This document shows, piece by piece, positions 7,630 through 15,288 of a stretch of DNA of 64,000 nucleotides. This DNA is from Paenibacillus_Z sp042653205 (lineage in GTDB: Bacteria; Bacillota; Bacilli; Paenibacillales; Paenibacillaceae), in the NCBI RefSeq assembly GCF_042653205.1, contig NZ_JBHSHY010000006.1, forward strand, positions 62,001 to 126,000. Reading direction: 5' to 3'. The notes under the pieces were generated by a model. It saw only the letters and a list, made by a program, of their open reading frames with translations. It did no database searches and was not told the DNA's origin. Made by a program: the position numbers and the translations under genes. The first letter of the stretch is position 1; the number at the start of each line of letters is the position of its first letter.

Positions 7630-7881
7630 TTAACTCCACTGCCGCACCGCGGCTTCGAACGCTGCACCGCATTGGCGACAATACGCGACATGGCTGCAGC
7701 TTTGAACCGCCCGCATCGGTTCCTCAACCGTCATTTCCGTCACCGGATCGGCATCATCCGGCTGGTAAGGCGAATACGGCCCCATGAAATCGGCCGTACG
7801 GCCCCAATCGTCGACCGCCGACGCGCACGCCGGACAACGAACGGCAAGCTGCTCCAACCCATTGCAGACCGGACATAACAT
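7630..7881 (-). CDS. Small zinc-ribbon-like hypothetical protein
   Basis: An 83-residue protein with three cysteine clusters: CPVC at residues 3-6, CPAC near 16-19 and CxxxxxxYCRQCG near residue 62. These probably form one or two zinc ribbons. No family was recognised beyond that, and no function is assigned. The ribosome site AGGAGG is 13 bases from the ATG, a long spacing, and lies in the right arm of a hairpin between yumC and this gene. It could be a distal gene of a yumC transcript. Confidence 0.6.
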   Translation of the reverse strand: MLCPVCNGLEQLAVRCPACASAVDDWGRTADFMGPYSPYQPDDADPVTEMTVEEPMRAVQSCSHVAYCRQCGAAFEAAVRQWS

Positions 7882-7885
7882 AATT

Positions 7886-7950
7886 AAAGGGTACCCTCCT
7901 CAGCCCGAGCGGAATCGCTCGCATCATGTTGGCTAACGGTAGGATACCCT
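7886..7950 (-). other. Long intergenic hairpin in front of the zinc-ribbon gene
   Basis: On the minus strand an outer helix pairs AAAGGGTA with TACCCTTT across about 60 bases. It encloses AGCC/GGCT and an inner GAGCG-ATT-CCGCTC type hairpin. The ribosome site of the downstream gene lies at the base of the outer helix. It may be a terminator for yumC or a translation-control element. No known riboswitch consensus was matched. Confidence 0.45.
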
Positions 7951-7980
7951 TTTTGTTTTCGTCTTGATACGCCGCATCGG

Positions 7981-8976
7981 TTACAGCTTCATGCTGCTGC
8001 TGTGGCCGGGCGACAGCTTGGCCGTCGGATCAACGTAGACCTTGGCGTTATTGATGGCCGTCGGGGCTTCGCCGAACCCGACGGCGATCAGCTTCAGCTT
8101 GCCGGGATACGTGGTGATGTCCCCGGCCGCGAAGATGCCCGGGATGCTCGTTTCCATACGCGAATCGACGAGTATGGAGCCGTTGTCGATCTCGAGTCCC
8201 CACTCCGCGATCGGTCCGAGCGAGGAGACGAAGCCGAAGTTCACGATGACGGCGTCGACGTCGAGCTGCTCGGTCTCGCCCGTCTTGACGTGCCGGAGCG
8301 TCGCGCTTTCGATCCGTTCCGGCCCGTTAAGCGCTGATATCTCGTATGGCGTAAGCACGCGGACGCTGGATTTCTTCAGATTCTCGACGCTATGCTCATG
8401 CGCTCTGAATTTGTCGCGCCGGTGGATCAAGGTAACGCTGGCCGCGATCGGCTCCAGCATGAGCGACCAGTCGACCGCCGAGTCGCCGCCGCCGCTGACG
8501 AGCACGCGCTGGCCGCGGAACCGGCTTAAGTCGCTGATAAAATAATGCAGGTTCTGCTTCTCGAAGCGAGACGCCTCCTCTAGCTCCAGCCGGCGGGGTT
8601 CGAACGCGCCGACGCCGGCCGTAATGATGACGGACTTGGCGTAATGGGTCGTCTTGTCCGTCACGATGGCGAAGTCGCGCTCGTCGCGCTTCACGACCTC
8701 CAGCACTTTCTCTTCCAATAATACTTCGGGATTGAACAGCGCCATTTGCTGCTTCAACTGTTCGACCAGCTCGCCCGCGGTAACTTTCGGAAAGCCGGCA
8801 ACGTCGTAAATATGCTTCTCAGGGTACAAAGCCGCGAGCTGGCCGCCAAGCTGCGGCATGCTTTCGATGATTTTGACGGAAGCCTGGCGCATGCCGCCGT
8901 AAAACGCGGCAAACATGCCGGCCGGACCGCCGCCGATGATGGCGATATCGACTTGCGGGGAAGCGGGACTTGACAC
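7981..8976 (-). CDS. yumC: Ferredoxin/flavodoxin-NADP+ reductase, thioredoxin-reductase type (YumC)
   Basis: A 331-residue FNR2-type flavoprotein: FAD motif IAIIGGGPAGMFAAFYGG, the family-specific IIESMPQLGGQLAALYPEK, NADPH motif VLVSGGGDSAVDWSLML, and C-terminal FAD signature GIFAAGDIT followed by FGEAPTAINNAK. The thioredoxin-reductase CxxC is absent, as expected. It transfers electrons between NADPH and ferredoxin or flavodoxin. The start is set to the GTG eight bases after GGAGGTG; an ATG 11 codons upstream lacks a ribosome site. Divergent from ndh. Confidence 0.92.
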   Translation of the reverse strand: MSSPASPQVDIAIIGGGPAGMFAAFYGGMRQASVKIIESMPQLGGQLAALYPEKHIYDVAGFPKVTAGELVEQLKQQMALFNPEVLLEEKVLEVVKRDERDFAIVTDKTTHYAKSVIITAGVGAFEPRRLELEEASRFEKQNLHYFISDLSRFRGQRVLVSGGGDSAVDWSLMLEPIAASVTLIHRRDKFRAHEHSVENLKKSSVRVLTPYEISALNGPERIESATLRHVKTGETEQLDVDAVIVNFGFVSSLGPIAEWGLEIDNGSILVDSRMETSIPGIFAAGDITTYPGKLKLIAVGFGEAPTAINNAKVYVDPTAKLSPGHSSSMKL

Positions 8977-9109
8977 GGTTGACACCTCCAATAAGACTGA
9001 AATCATCACGGAAGAACGGCCTTTCTTTCAGTACATTATATATGGTTTACAAGCCTCTTTGAAAGAAGGAAATTGGATGTTATTCTAAAGTTTTTCGTAT
9101 ATTTTACCC

Positions 9110-9138
9110 TTGAAGTTTACGGGAAAAGTTTGTATCAT
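9110..9138 (+). promoter_or_regulatory. Distal ndh promoter (P1)
   Basis: TTGAAG and TATCAT are spaced exactly 17 bases apart, giving a leader of about 180 nt ahead of ndh. Confidence 0.6.
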
Positions 9139-9237
9139 GTGTGGTATTAGTAACGGGGTGTCGCAGGGCGACGGGCACGTCTCATACCATAAATGAACAT
9201 AATGAACCGCACTCTACAGGCAAGAAATGATAAATGA

Positions 9238-9274
9238 TTGTCTGTTTTTGCTTGTTTGTGTAAATTTTCACTTA
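9238..9274 (+). promoter_or_regulatory. Proximal ndh promoter (P2) with Rex-like operator
   Basis: TTGTCT (9238-9243) and TAAATT (9261-9266) are 17 bases apart. Over the -10 lies TTGTGTAAATTTTCACTTA (9256-9274), close to the Rex consensus (TTGTGAA-N4-TTCACAA form). Rex is the NADH/NAD+-sensing repressor that controls ndh in Bacillus, and an operator over the -10 would repress directly. Functional assignment is inference. Confidence 0.5.
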
Positions 9275-9322
9275 CTTAACCTAGAGAAAGAAAAAGACTT
9301 TACGAATGGATGGGATACTGGG

Positions 9323-10516
9323 ATGAGCAACATACCGAAAATTGTGATTCTGGGTGCCGGTTACGGCGGCATCCTGACGGCGCTCCGGCTGCAGAAAGAA
9401 TTAAATTATAATGAAGCCGACGTCACGCTCGTCAACAAGCACGACTATCATTATTTCACGACTCATCTGCATATGCCGGCCGCAGGTACGGACAAGACGG
9501 AAAATGCGCGCGTCAGCATCTCTAAGCTGATCGATGAGTTCAAAATCGATTTCGTGAAATCGACGGTCGTGCAAATCCGGACGCAGGACAAAAAGGTCAT
9601 CCTCGAGGACGGGACGCTCTCGTACGATTATCTCGTCATCGGCCTCGGAGGCGAGCCGGAGACGTTCGGAATCCCCGGTATGCTCGAATACGCCATGAAC
9701 ATCCGCAGCCTCAATTCGGTCCGGTTGATCCGCGAACATATCGAATACCAATTCGCCCGCTACAAGCGCGAGCCGCACCGCACCGATTACCTGACCTTCG
9801 TGGTCGGCGGCGCCGGCTTCACGGGCATCGAATTCGTCGGCGAGCTGGCCGACCGGATCCCGGAGCTGTGCAAGCAGAACGACGTGGACCGTTCGCTCGT
9901 CAAAATCCACAACGTCGAAGCGGCGCCGACGGCGCTTCCGGGCTTCGATCCAGAACTGGTGGAATACGCGATGAACGTGCTGACGAACAAAGGCGTCACG
10001 TTCCGCATCGGCACCGCCATCAAGGAGTGCACGCCGGACGGCGTCATCGTGGGCGACAACGAAGAGATTCGCGCGGCGACGGTCATCTGGGCGGCGGGTG
10101 TCCGCGGCAACCGGCTGATCGAAGAAGCGGGCATCGAGACGATGCGCGGCCGCGTGAAGGTCGATGATTTCCTTCGCGTGCCCGGTCACGAAAACATTTA
10201 CGTCGTCGGGGACAACTCCCTGATGTTCAATCCCGAAGGCCGTCCGTATCCGCCGACGGCGCAAATCGCCATGCAGCAGGGCGTCGTTTGTGCGCATAAC
10301 CTGGTCGCTTCCATTCGTAATCAGCCACAGAAGAAGTTCGAGTTCAAGAACAAAGGCACGGTCGCGTCCTTGGGCAAAGGCGAGGCGGTCGGCCTGGCGT
10401 TCGGCAAGAAATACAAAGGCCGCGTGGCGGCATGGCTGAAGAAGATGATCGACATCCGCTACCTCTATATTATCGGCGGCATTCCGCTCGTGCTCCGCAA
10501 AGGGAAGTTCCTGTAA
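9323..10516 (+). CDS. ndh: Type II NADH dehydrogenase (NDH-2, YumB/Ndh-like)
   Basis: A 397-residue flavoprotein: FAD motif IVILGAGYGGILTALRL, NADH motif FVVGGAGFTGIEFVGEL, VIWAAGVRGN, the FAD signature IYVVGDNSLMF with AQIAMQQG, and an amphipathic C-terminal helix region (AAWLKKMIDIRYLYIIGGIPLVLRKG) that docks NDH-2 on the membrane. It oxidises NADH and reduces menaquinone without proton pumping. The start is the ATG of MSNIPK. The stop overlaps the next gene's ATG (TAATG), so the two are co-translated. Divergent from yumC, as in Bacillus where the two genes are also neighbours. Confidence 0.92.
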   Translation: MSNIPKIVILGAGYGGILTALRLQKELNYNEADVTLVNKHDYHYFTTHLHMPAAGTDKTENARVSISKLIDEFKIDFVKSTVVQIRTQDKKVILEDGTLSYDYLVIGLGGEPETFGIPGMLEYAMNIRSLNSVRLIREHIEYQFARYKREPHRTDYLTFVVGGAGFTGIEFVGELADRIPELCKQNDVDRSLVKIHNVEAAPTALPGFDPELVEYAMNVLTNKGVTFRIGTAIKECTPDGVIVGDNEEIRAATVIWAAGVRGNRLIEEAGIETMRGRVKVDDFLRVPGHENIYVVGDNSLMFNPEGRPYPPTAQIAMQQGVVCAHNLVASIRNQPQKKFEFKNKGTVASLGKGEAVGLAFGKKYKGRVAAWLKKMIDIRYLYIIGGIPLVLRKGKFL

Positions 10517-10770
10517 TGCGGCACTGCAGCGTGCAGGTGCGCGGGCTGCTGACGCGCGACGAGCTGGACCGGTACAACGCGCTCATGGAGGTCGGATCAT
10601 TCCTCGAGTCGCAGAGCCGGTACGATCTCGCGTACACGGTGCAGAAGGAAGTCGACCTGCTCATCATGCCGGCGATCGAGCGGCTGAAGGAGAAGAGCCG
10701 CGAGCGCGACCGTCAGACGGAAGCGTATCTGGAAGCGAAGCGGCTGCTTGAAGAGGACGACGAGGATTAG
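10516..10770 (+). CDS. Small charged hypothetical protein following ndh
   Basis: An 84-residue protein, rich in Glu and Arg and mostly helical by composition, with a likely coiled-coil C terminus (KEKSRERDRQTEAYLEAKR). It starts with MRHCSVQVRGLLTRDELDRY. No family was recognised. Its start overlaps the ndh stop codon and a strong terminator follows directly, so it is the second gene of the ndh transcript and may support that enzyme, which is inference from position only. Confidence 0.65.
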   Translation: MRHCSVQVRGLLTRDELDRYNALMEVGSFLESQSRYDLAYTVQKEVDLLIMPAIERLKEKSRERDRQTEAYLEAKRLLEEDDED

Positions 10771-10797
10771 TGCAACGGACATCTAATATAATAGAAG

Positions 10798-10837
10798 AAA
10801 AGCGGACGGAACCCGAAGGTTCCATCCGCTTTTTTTG
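10798..10837 (+). terminator. Terminator of the ndh operon
   Basis: GC-rich stem AAAGCGGACGGAACC / GGTTCCATCCGCTTT, one mismatch, with a CGAA loop and T7 tract. Confidence 0.85.
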
Positions 10838-10858
10838 GCATTATCGCAAGTCATCGAC

Positions 10859-11605
10859 TTATACGCGGAACATCTCCGCGAGCTTCTCTTCGGTCAATCG
10901 GTTGCCGACGTAGAAGTCGCCGAAGTCGCCGAAGCGCGCGCTCACTTCATCGAAGCGCATCTCGTAGATCAGCTTCTTGAACTGCAGCGCCTCGTCCGCG
11001 AACAGCGTGACGCCCCATTCCCAGTTGTCGAAGCCGACGGAGCCGGTGATGATCTGTTTGACCTTGCCGGCGTACTTCCGGCCGATCATGCCATGGCTGC
11101 GCATCATCTCTTTGCGCTCTTCCATCGACAGCATGTACCAGTTGTCGCTGGCTTGGCGGCGCTTGTTCATCGGGTAGAAGCAAATATGGTTCCATTTCGG
11201 CAGGATCGGCTTCAGGCGCGCGACGATTTCCGGGTTTTGCAGCGGATCGGAGCCCGGCTGGCCCATGTAGTTGCTCAGCTCGACGACGCTGACGTACGAA
11301 TGCGCCGGAATCGTGAACGCGGCGAACGCAGATTTGTTGAACGCCGTCTCGAGCTCGTTCAGCTCCTCCAGCGTCTCGCGCAGATGCATCAGCACGAAAT
11401 CCGCTTTCTGGCCGACGATGGAATAGAATGCCGTGCTGCCTTGCTTCTCATCTTCGACGGACTGCCACTGCTTCAGAAACGCGTTCAGCTCGTCCAGCGC
11501 GAGGCCGCGCTCTTCGTCGTCCGCCGCGGTCCACGCGATCCAGTCGATCGTGCGGAAATCATGCAGCGCGTACCAGCCATCCAGCGTTTGAGCTGCTTCA
11601 CTCAT
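10859..11605 (-). CDS. hemQ: Coproheme decarboxylase HemQ (ChdC)
   Basis: A 248-residue chlorite-dismutase-superfamily protein of the Gram-positive HemQ type: GWYALHDFRTIDW at the N terminus, the KWNHICFYPMNKRR segment, and MRSHGMIGRKYAGKVKQIITGSVGFDNWEWGVTLF, which holds the conserved heme-ligand histidine and the Tyr region. HemQ oxidatively decarboxylates Fe-coproporphyrin III to heme b in the coproporphyrin-dependent pathway. The start is MSEAAQ, eight bases after AGGGAG; an ATG two codons upstream abuts the ribosome site. Confidence 0.93.
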   Translation of the reverse strand: MSEAAQTLDGWYALHDFRTIDWIAWTAADDEERGLALDELNAFLKQWQSVEDEKQGSTAFYSIVGQKADFVLMHLRETLEELNELETAFNKSAFAAFTIPAHSYVSVVELSNYMGQPGSDPLQNPEIVARLKPILPKWNHICFYPMNKRRQASDNWYMLSMEERKEMMRSHGMIGRKYAGKVKQIITGSVGFDNWEWGVTLFADEALQFKKLIYEMRFDEVSARFGDFGDFYVGNRLTEEKLAEMFRV

Positions 11606-11782
11606 AATCATCTCTCCCTGTCTGTTTGTGCGATACTAACCCGCGGGTTCATGTCGCCTTCATTGTATCCCAACGGCGGCGGCAAGAGCAAATGACGGAC
11701 TTGTGACAACATGGCATTTGAAATTGACTTCCATTTCGCCATCTACTACACTATTTGTAGCGAAAGGGGAAGAGTTTCCGCC

Positions 11783-12088
11783 ATGAATACGGACGTTAAC
11801 ATTTTGCAGCTCGTCATCGCGACGGTATTGTTTTTCGTGATGATGTTCGGAATCGGGTTCATCTTGAATATGCTGCTCAAAACGACCTTTTTTCCGATAT
11901 ATTTATTCCTGATCGTGCTGGTGCCGGTCTTCATCTGGCAAACCTGGGACAACACGAAGACGTTCTCGGGCAATTTCACGTCCTTCACGTTCGTCGATAT
12001 CTTGCCGGGCATCGGCGCCTTGATCGGCGCGTACGTCAGCGGCACGACGATCCGCCTGCTTCGCCGCGGCGGCTACAAAATGTTCTAG
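11783..12088 (+). CDS. yuiB: YuiB-like putative membrane protein
   Basis: A 101-residue protein with three hydrophobic segments. The N-terminal motif LVIATVLFFVMMFGIGFILN with NMLLKTTF is typical of YuiB, a Bacillales membrane protein of unknown function encoded next to yumB/yuiC in Bacillus. The second half (IYLFLIVLVPVFIW, DILPGIGALIGAYVSGTTIRLLRRGGYKMF) adds two more helices. The start ATG follows AAAGGGGAAGAG. Single gene, no partner gene adjacent. Confidence 0.82.
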   Translation: MNTDVNILQLVIATVLFFVMMFGIGFILNMLLKTTFFPIYLFLIVLVPVFIWQTWDNTKTFSGNFTSFTFVDILPGIGALIGAYVSGTTIRLLRRGGYKMF

Positions 12089-12601
12089 GACGCAAGAACG
12101 GCTTCCGGTACGGCCATACTAAGGGAAAACGCGGGCGATGACGGCCGCGGCACGCGGTGCCGCGGATAGTCCGATTAGCCGCGCGGTAACCGGGGTGAGG
12201 GGCTGTGCCGTTTTTTCGTATTGAGGAGGTCCGGCTGCATCGGCATGTGCCGATCGGGCGGCGGGAAGGACGGGACGTTTTCTTGCGTCCATCCGCCTGT
12301 CTGACGAGCCGGCTGGCGGCGCACGAACCGAAAACGACGGCATTCGTCATGCGGCAGAGGGCGGACAAACAAGCGCATCCGGAAATCGCCGACACGCACG
12401 AGGAGCGCGAGCAGCTGCTGGCGGGAGCTGGCTTAGCACGGCGTCCAAGAGCCGGGCCGAGCCGGGCTGGAAGACAAACACGAATCGAGGGAAAGTTCCC
12501 TGGCCCAAGGGGAATTTTCTTTTTTTTGCGTCCTGATAAGCAAGTCTCTTTTATGATAAACTAGGTACAAGAATCCAAGACGGACGGAGTCGAGGAACGA
12601 G
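12089..12601 (+). other. Non-coding gap between yuiB and dnaB
   Basis: About 510 bases with no supported gene. The first part (12110-12215) is very GC-rich and holds nested inverted repeats around CGGCACGCGGTGCCG and GTGCCGTTTTTT, which may act as the yuiB terminator. A frame of 119 codons from 12205 has a biased, Arg-rich composition and no ribosome site. The part before dnaB holds a separate terminator. Confidence 0.4.
12491..12530 (+). terminator. Terminator upstream of dnaB
   Basis: Stem GAAAGTTCCC / GGGGAATTTTC (with wobble pairs) and a T8 tract. Confidence 0.65.
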
Positions 12602-14134
12602 ATGCGGATTGGCAGCATGCACCAATTTACGGAACATCACCGCTTTTACACCTTTCGCGCTTTTTCGCTAAGCGCCGTCGACCGCAAAATGCTCGGGCTA
12701 ATCTATCAATCCATGGTCGGCGCGTTCGCGGGCGGCCTCTATCAGCTGCTCTATCAGCAGGTGGCGGAGGACCGCGTGGGATACTCCGGACTGGAACCGC
12801 ACCGGAAGCTGCTGCTCGGACTCGGGCTCGAGATGAACGAACGGGGCCGGCAGGAGCTGGCGAATCAGGCATCGCGGCTGGAAGCGGTCGGCCTGCTTCA
12901 GGTGTCGCGTCTCGGCGTGCCGGATAACGACGACGTCGTCTACGAATACGAGGTCGCGAAGCCGCTGTCGCCGGACGAATTTTTCGACAGCCCGCATTTG
13001 ACGCTGCTGCTGCGGGACAAGGTCGGCAAGCATGCGGTCATCGCGCTGCGGGAGTCGTTCTACGCGAAGGAAGCCGACGAGCTGGCGGGCGCGGAGCTGA
13101 CGCGGGAGAATATTTCGGTACCGTTCTACGAGCTGTTCCGGCTGAACGCGCAGGGCTTCGATCCGGAGCTGGAGCAGGCGCTGACGGAAGTGGCGCCTGC
13201 GAGACAGCCGGCGCAGAAGCCGCTTCAGACCGAAACCGCCGGCATCCAGTACGGCGACATCATTATCCGCTTCCCGCGCAATTCCGCTAACCGGCAGTAC
13301 GTCGAGCGGCTGCGGGGCAACGAGGACGCATTGGCGCAGCTGAACTACGTGGCGTACAAGTACAGCCTGAGCGTCGTGGATCTATGCCGCCTGCTCGACG
13401 AGGACGACGTATTCACGGCCGGCGGCGAGCTGCTGCTCGACGAGCTGCAGCTGCGCGGCAATCAGCTGTATCGGCAGGACCGCAAGCGCAGCGACGAACG
13501 CCAGCGGCTGTACGGCCGTCTGGAAGCTGTCAAGGCAGAGGATAGCAAACGTGCCGACACGGGCGACGAGGTGCCCGAGGAAGTGGCGGTGCTGGCCGAA
13601 TACTATATGGACGTGCCCGCGCAGCTGGCCGGGCGCTGCGATATTCACCAATACAACATGCTGATGCGCAACGAGCCGCATACCCGGTTCATTGCTCGCT
13701 TCTTCCCGGGGGCCGTGCCGGAATGGCTCATTCGGGTATTCGAGGTCATCGATCATAATTACCGGCTGCAGGGCGCCGTCATCAACGTGCTGATCCACTA
13801 CGTGCTCGGCATGAACGACGCGCAGCGCGTGACGAAGACGTACATCGATGCCGTCGCCTCGAACATGCTGGTGAAGGGCATCGATACCTTCGAACGGGCC
13901 GTCGGCTACGTGAGGGAACAGATGAAGCTGGAGCAGGACAAGGAACGCCGCAGGGAGCTGGGGCCAGGCGCCGCCGCCTCTCGTAGAAGCGGCGGAAGCG
14001 CCGCCGCCGCGAAAGTCAGGCGCAAGCCTCAGATTCCGATCATGCCGGATACGCCTAGCGGCGCGCCGGTGACGGAAGAGGAATTGGCGGAAATTCTCCG
14101 AGTGGCGCGAAAGCTGGACGGAAAATCAACGTAA
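12602..14134 (+). CDS. dnaB: Primosome protein DnaB (helicase loader, Firmicutes type)
   Basis: A 510-residue protein of the Firmicutes replication initiation/membrane attachment family. The N-terminal winged-helix domain begins FTEHHRFYTFRAFSLSAVDRKML and has the SPDEFFDSPHLTLLLRDKVG segment. A DnaB_2-type domain (HTRFIARFFPGAVPEWLIRVFEVIDHNYRLQGAVINVLIHYVLG region) sits near residues 355-400. A basic, Ala-rich linker ends the protein. With DnaD and DnaI it loads the replicative helicase (DnaC in Bacillus naming) at oriC and restart sites. GAGGA lies five bases before the ATG. dnaI follows 17 bases later. Confidence 0.92.
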   Translation: MRIGSMHQFTEHHRFYTFRAFSLSAVDRKMLGLIYQSMVGAFAGGLYQLLYQQVAEDRVGYSGLEPHRKLLLGLGLEMNERGRQELANQASRLEAVGLLQVSRLGVPDNDDVVYEYEVAKPLSPDEFFDSPHLTLLLRDKVGKHAVIALRESFYAKEADELAGAELTRENISVPFYELFRLNAQGFDPELEQALTEVAPARQPAQKPLQTETAGIQYGDIIIRFPRNSANRQYVERLRGNEDALAQLNYVAYKYSLSVVDLCRLLDEDDVFTAGGELLLDELQLRGNQLYRQDRKRSDERQRLYGRLEAVKAEDSKRADTGDEVPEEVAVLAEYYMDVPAQLAGRCDIHQYNMLMRNEPHTRFIARFFPGAVPEWLIRVFEVIDHNYRLQGAVINVLIHYVLGMNDAQRVTKTYIDAVASNMLVKGIDTFERAVGYVREQMKLEQDKERRRELGPGAAASRRSGGSAAAAKVRRKPQIPIMPDTPSGAPVTEEELAEILRVARKLDGKST

Positions 14135-14151
14135 GATGAGGTGAGACCGCG

Positions 14152-15111
14152 ATGGCGATGGAATCGCTGGGCAACCTGCTGAAGGCGATGCCGGGCGGCA
14201 GGAACGTGAGGGAGCAGGCCGACAGGCTGATGGCTGAGCTGCTGGAGGACCCGCTGGTCGGAAGGCTTCGCGGCAAATATCCGGAGCTCGACGAAGCGAC
14301 GATCCGGCTGAATTTGAACCGCGTGTATCAATGCGCGAAGGAATACCGGAACTGCTCGAATTGTCCGGGGCTCGATCAATGTCCCAACGACTTCGAAGGG
14401 CATTACACCGAGCTCGCGGTCGAAACGGTCGCCGGGATCGTGCAGCTGAACGATCGCAAGGTGCCTTGCAAGAAGCTGACGGCCCGACAAGCGGAGAACC
14501 GGATTCGCAGCCGCATTCGCAGCTTCTACATCGACGATCGGGCGCTGTCCCAAGGGTATTCCGCGGACGAGATCGTTAAGAAAGACTTGGAGCGCGTGAA
14601 GGCCGTCGGACAGATCGTCAACTATATCGACCGCACGAAGGAACAAGGACTGCAGACGGAAGGATTGTACCTGACCGGCTCGTTCGGGACGGGCAAGACG
14701 TTCCTGATGTGCTACATGCTGCACGAGCTGGCAAAGGCGGGGCATACGGGCGCGATCGTGTACATGCCGGAATTCGTCGAGGACATGAAGGCGCTCATGT
14801 TTGAGCAGGGCAAGCTGAAGGAGACGATGGACATCCTGAAGGAGACGGATCTGCTCGTGTTCGACGATATTGGCGCGGAGAATTTGAATCCGTGGGTACG
14901 GGATCACGTGCTCGGCTCGATCCTGAATTACCGGATGAACCGCAAGCCGACCTTTTACACGTCCAATTACAGCCTCGACGACATCGAGCAGCATTTCAGC
15001 TTCACGAACAAGGACGGGGACGATCTGCACAAAGGCCAGCGGCTGATGGACCGCATCCGGCCGTACGTGCAGCCGGTTCACGTGACGGGGCAGAATAAGC
15101 GCGGCCGATAA
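14152..15111 (+). CDS. dnaI: Primosomal helicase-loader ATPase DnaI
   Basis: A 319-residue AAA+ ATPase. The N-terminal zinc-binding region has Cys residues in CAKEYRNCSNCPGLDQCPN (residues 61-79). Walker A is GSFGTGKT (176-183), Walker B LLVFDDI (234-240), sensor region TSNYS, and an arginine-finger region near GQRLMDRIRP. It opens or assembles the replicative helicase ring and delivers it to DNA with DnaB and DnaD. The dnaB-dnaI order is conserved in Bacillales, where ytxC and thrS usually follow; here those lie 35 kb away. GAGGTGAG precedes the ATG at eight bases. Confidence 0.94.
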   Translation: MAMESLGNLLKAMPGGRNVREQADRLMAELLEDPLVGRLRGKYPELDEATIRLNLNRVYQCAKEYRNCSNCPGLDQCPNDFEGHYTELAVETVAGIVQLNDRKVPCKKLTARQAENRIRSRIRSFYIDDRALSQGYSADEIVKKDLERVKAVGQIVNYIDRTKEQGLQTEGLYLTGSFGTGKTFLMCYMLHELAKAGHTGAIVYMPEFVEDMKALMFEQGKLKETMDILKETDLLVFDDIGAENLNPWVRDHVLGSILNYRMNRKPTFYTSNYSLDDIEQHFSFTNKDGDDLHKGQRLMDRIRPYVQPVHVTGQNKRGR

Positions 15112-15224
15112 CTCGGTCGTACACATTCGCGTGAAGCGGCCGAGCCAACGATGCGGTGGAACGTTAAGAACCGATGGAACGATAGTATTAAGCCAAATGC
15201 ACTGATAAGCGAATGATTCGCAAT

Positions 15225-15261
15225 AAAAGAGCCTGCCGTTCGATGAACGGCAGGCTCTTTC
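15225..15261. terminator. Bidirectional terminator between dnaI and the SLH gene
   Basis: Perfect 15-bp stem AAAGAGCCTGCCGTT / AACGGCAGGCTCTTT with A and T tracts on both flanks, lying between convergent genes. Confidence 0.85.
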
Positions 15262-15288
15262 GTTGCAGTTTATCGGCTACCTGCGCAA

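Noticed and set aside
7886..7950. TPP riboswitch, because minus-strand GGCTGAGGAGGGTACCCTTT recalls part of the THI element
   Set aside because: The essential second half of the element (the GAACCTGA and GTAGGGAA segments) is missing, and the downstream gene has no link to thiamine.
12205..12564. 119-codon plus-strand frame between yuiB and dnaB
   Set aside because: Starts with GTG inside a hairpin, no family resemblance, ends across a terminator; composition is typical of a GC-rich shadow frame.
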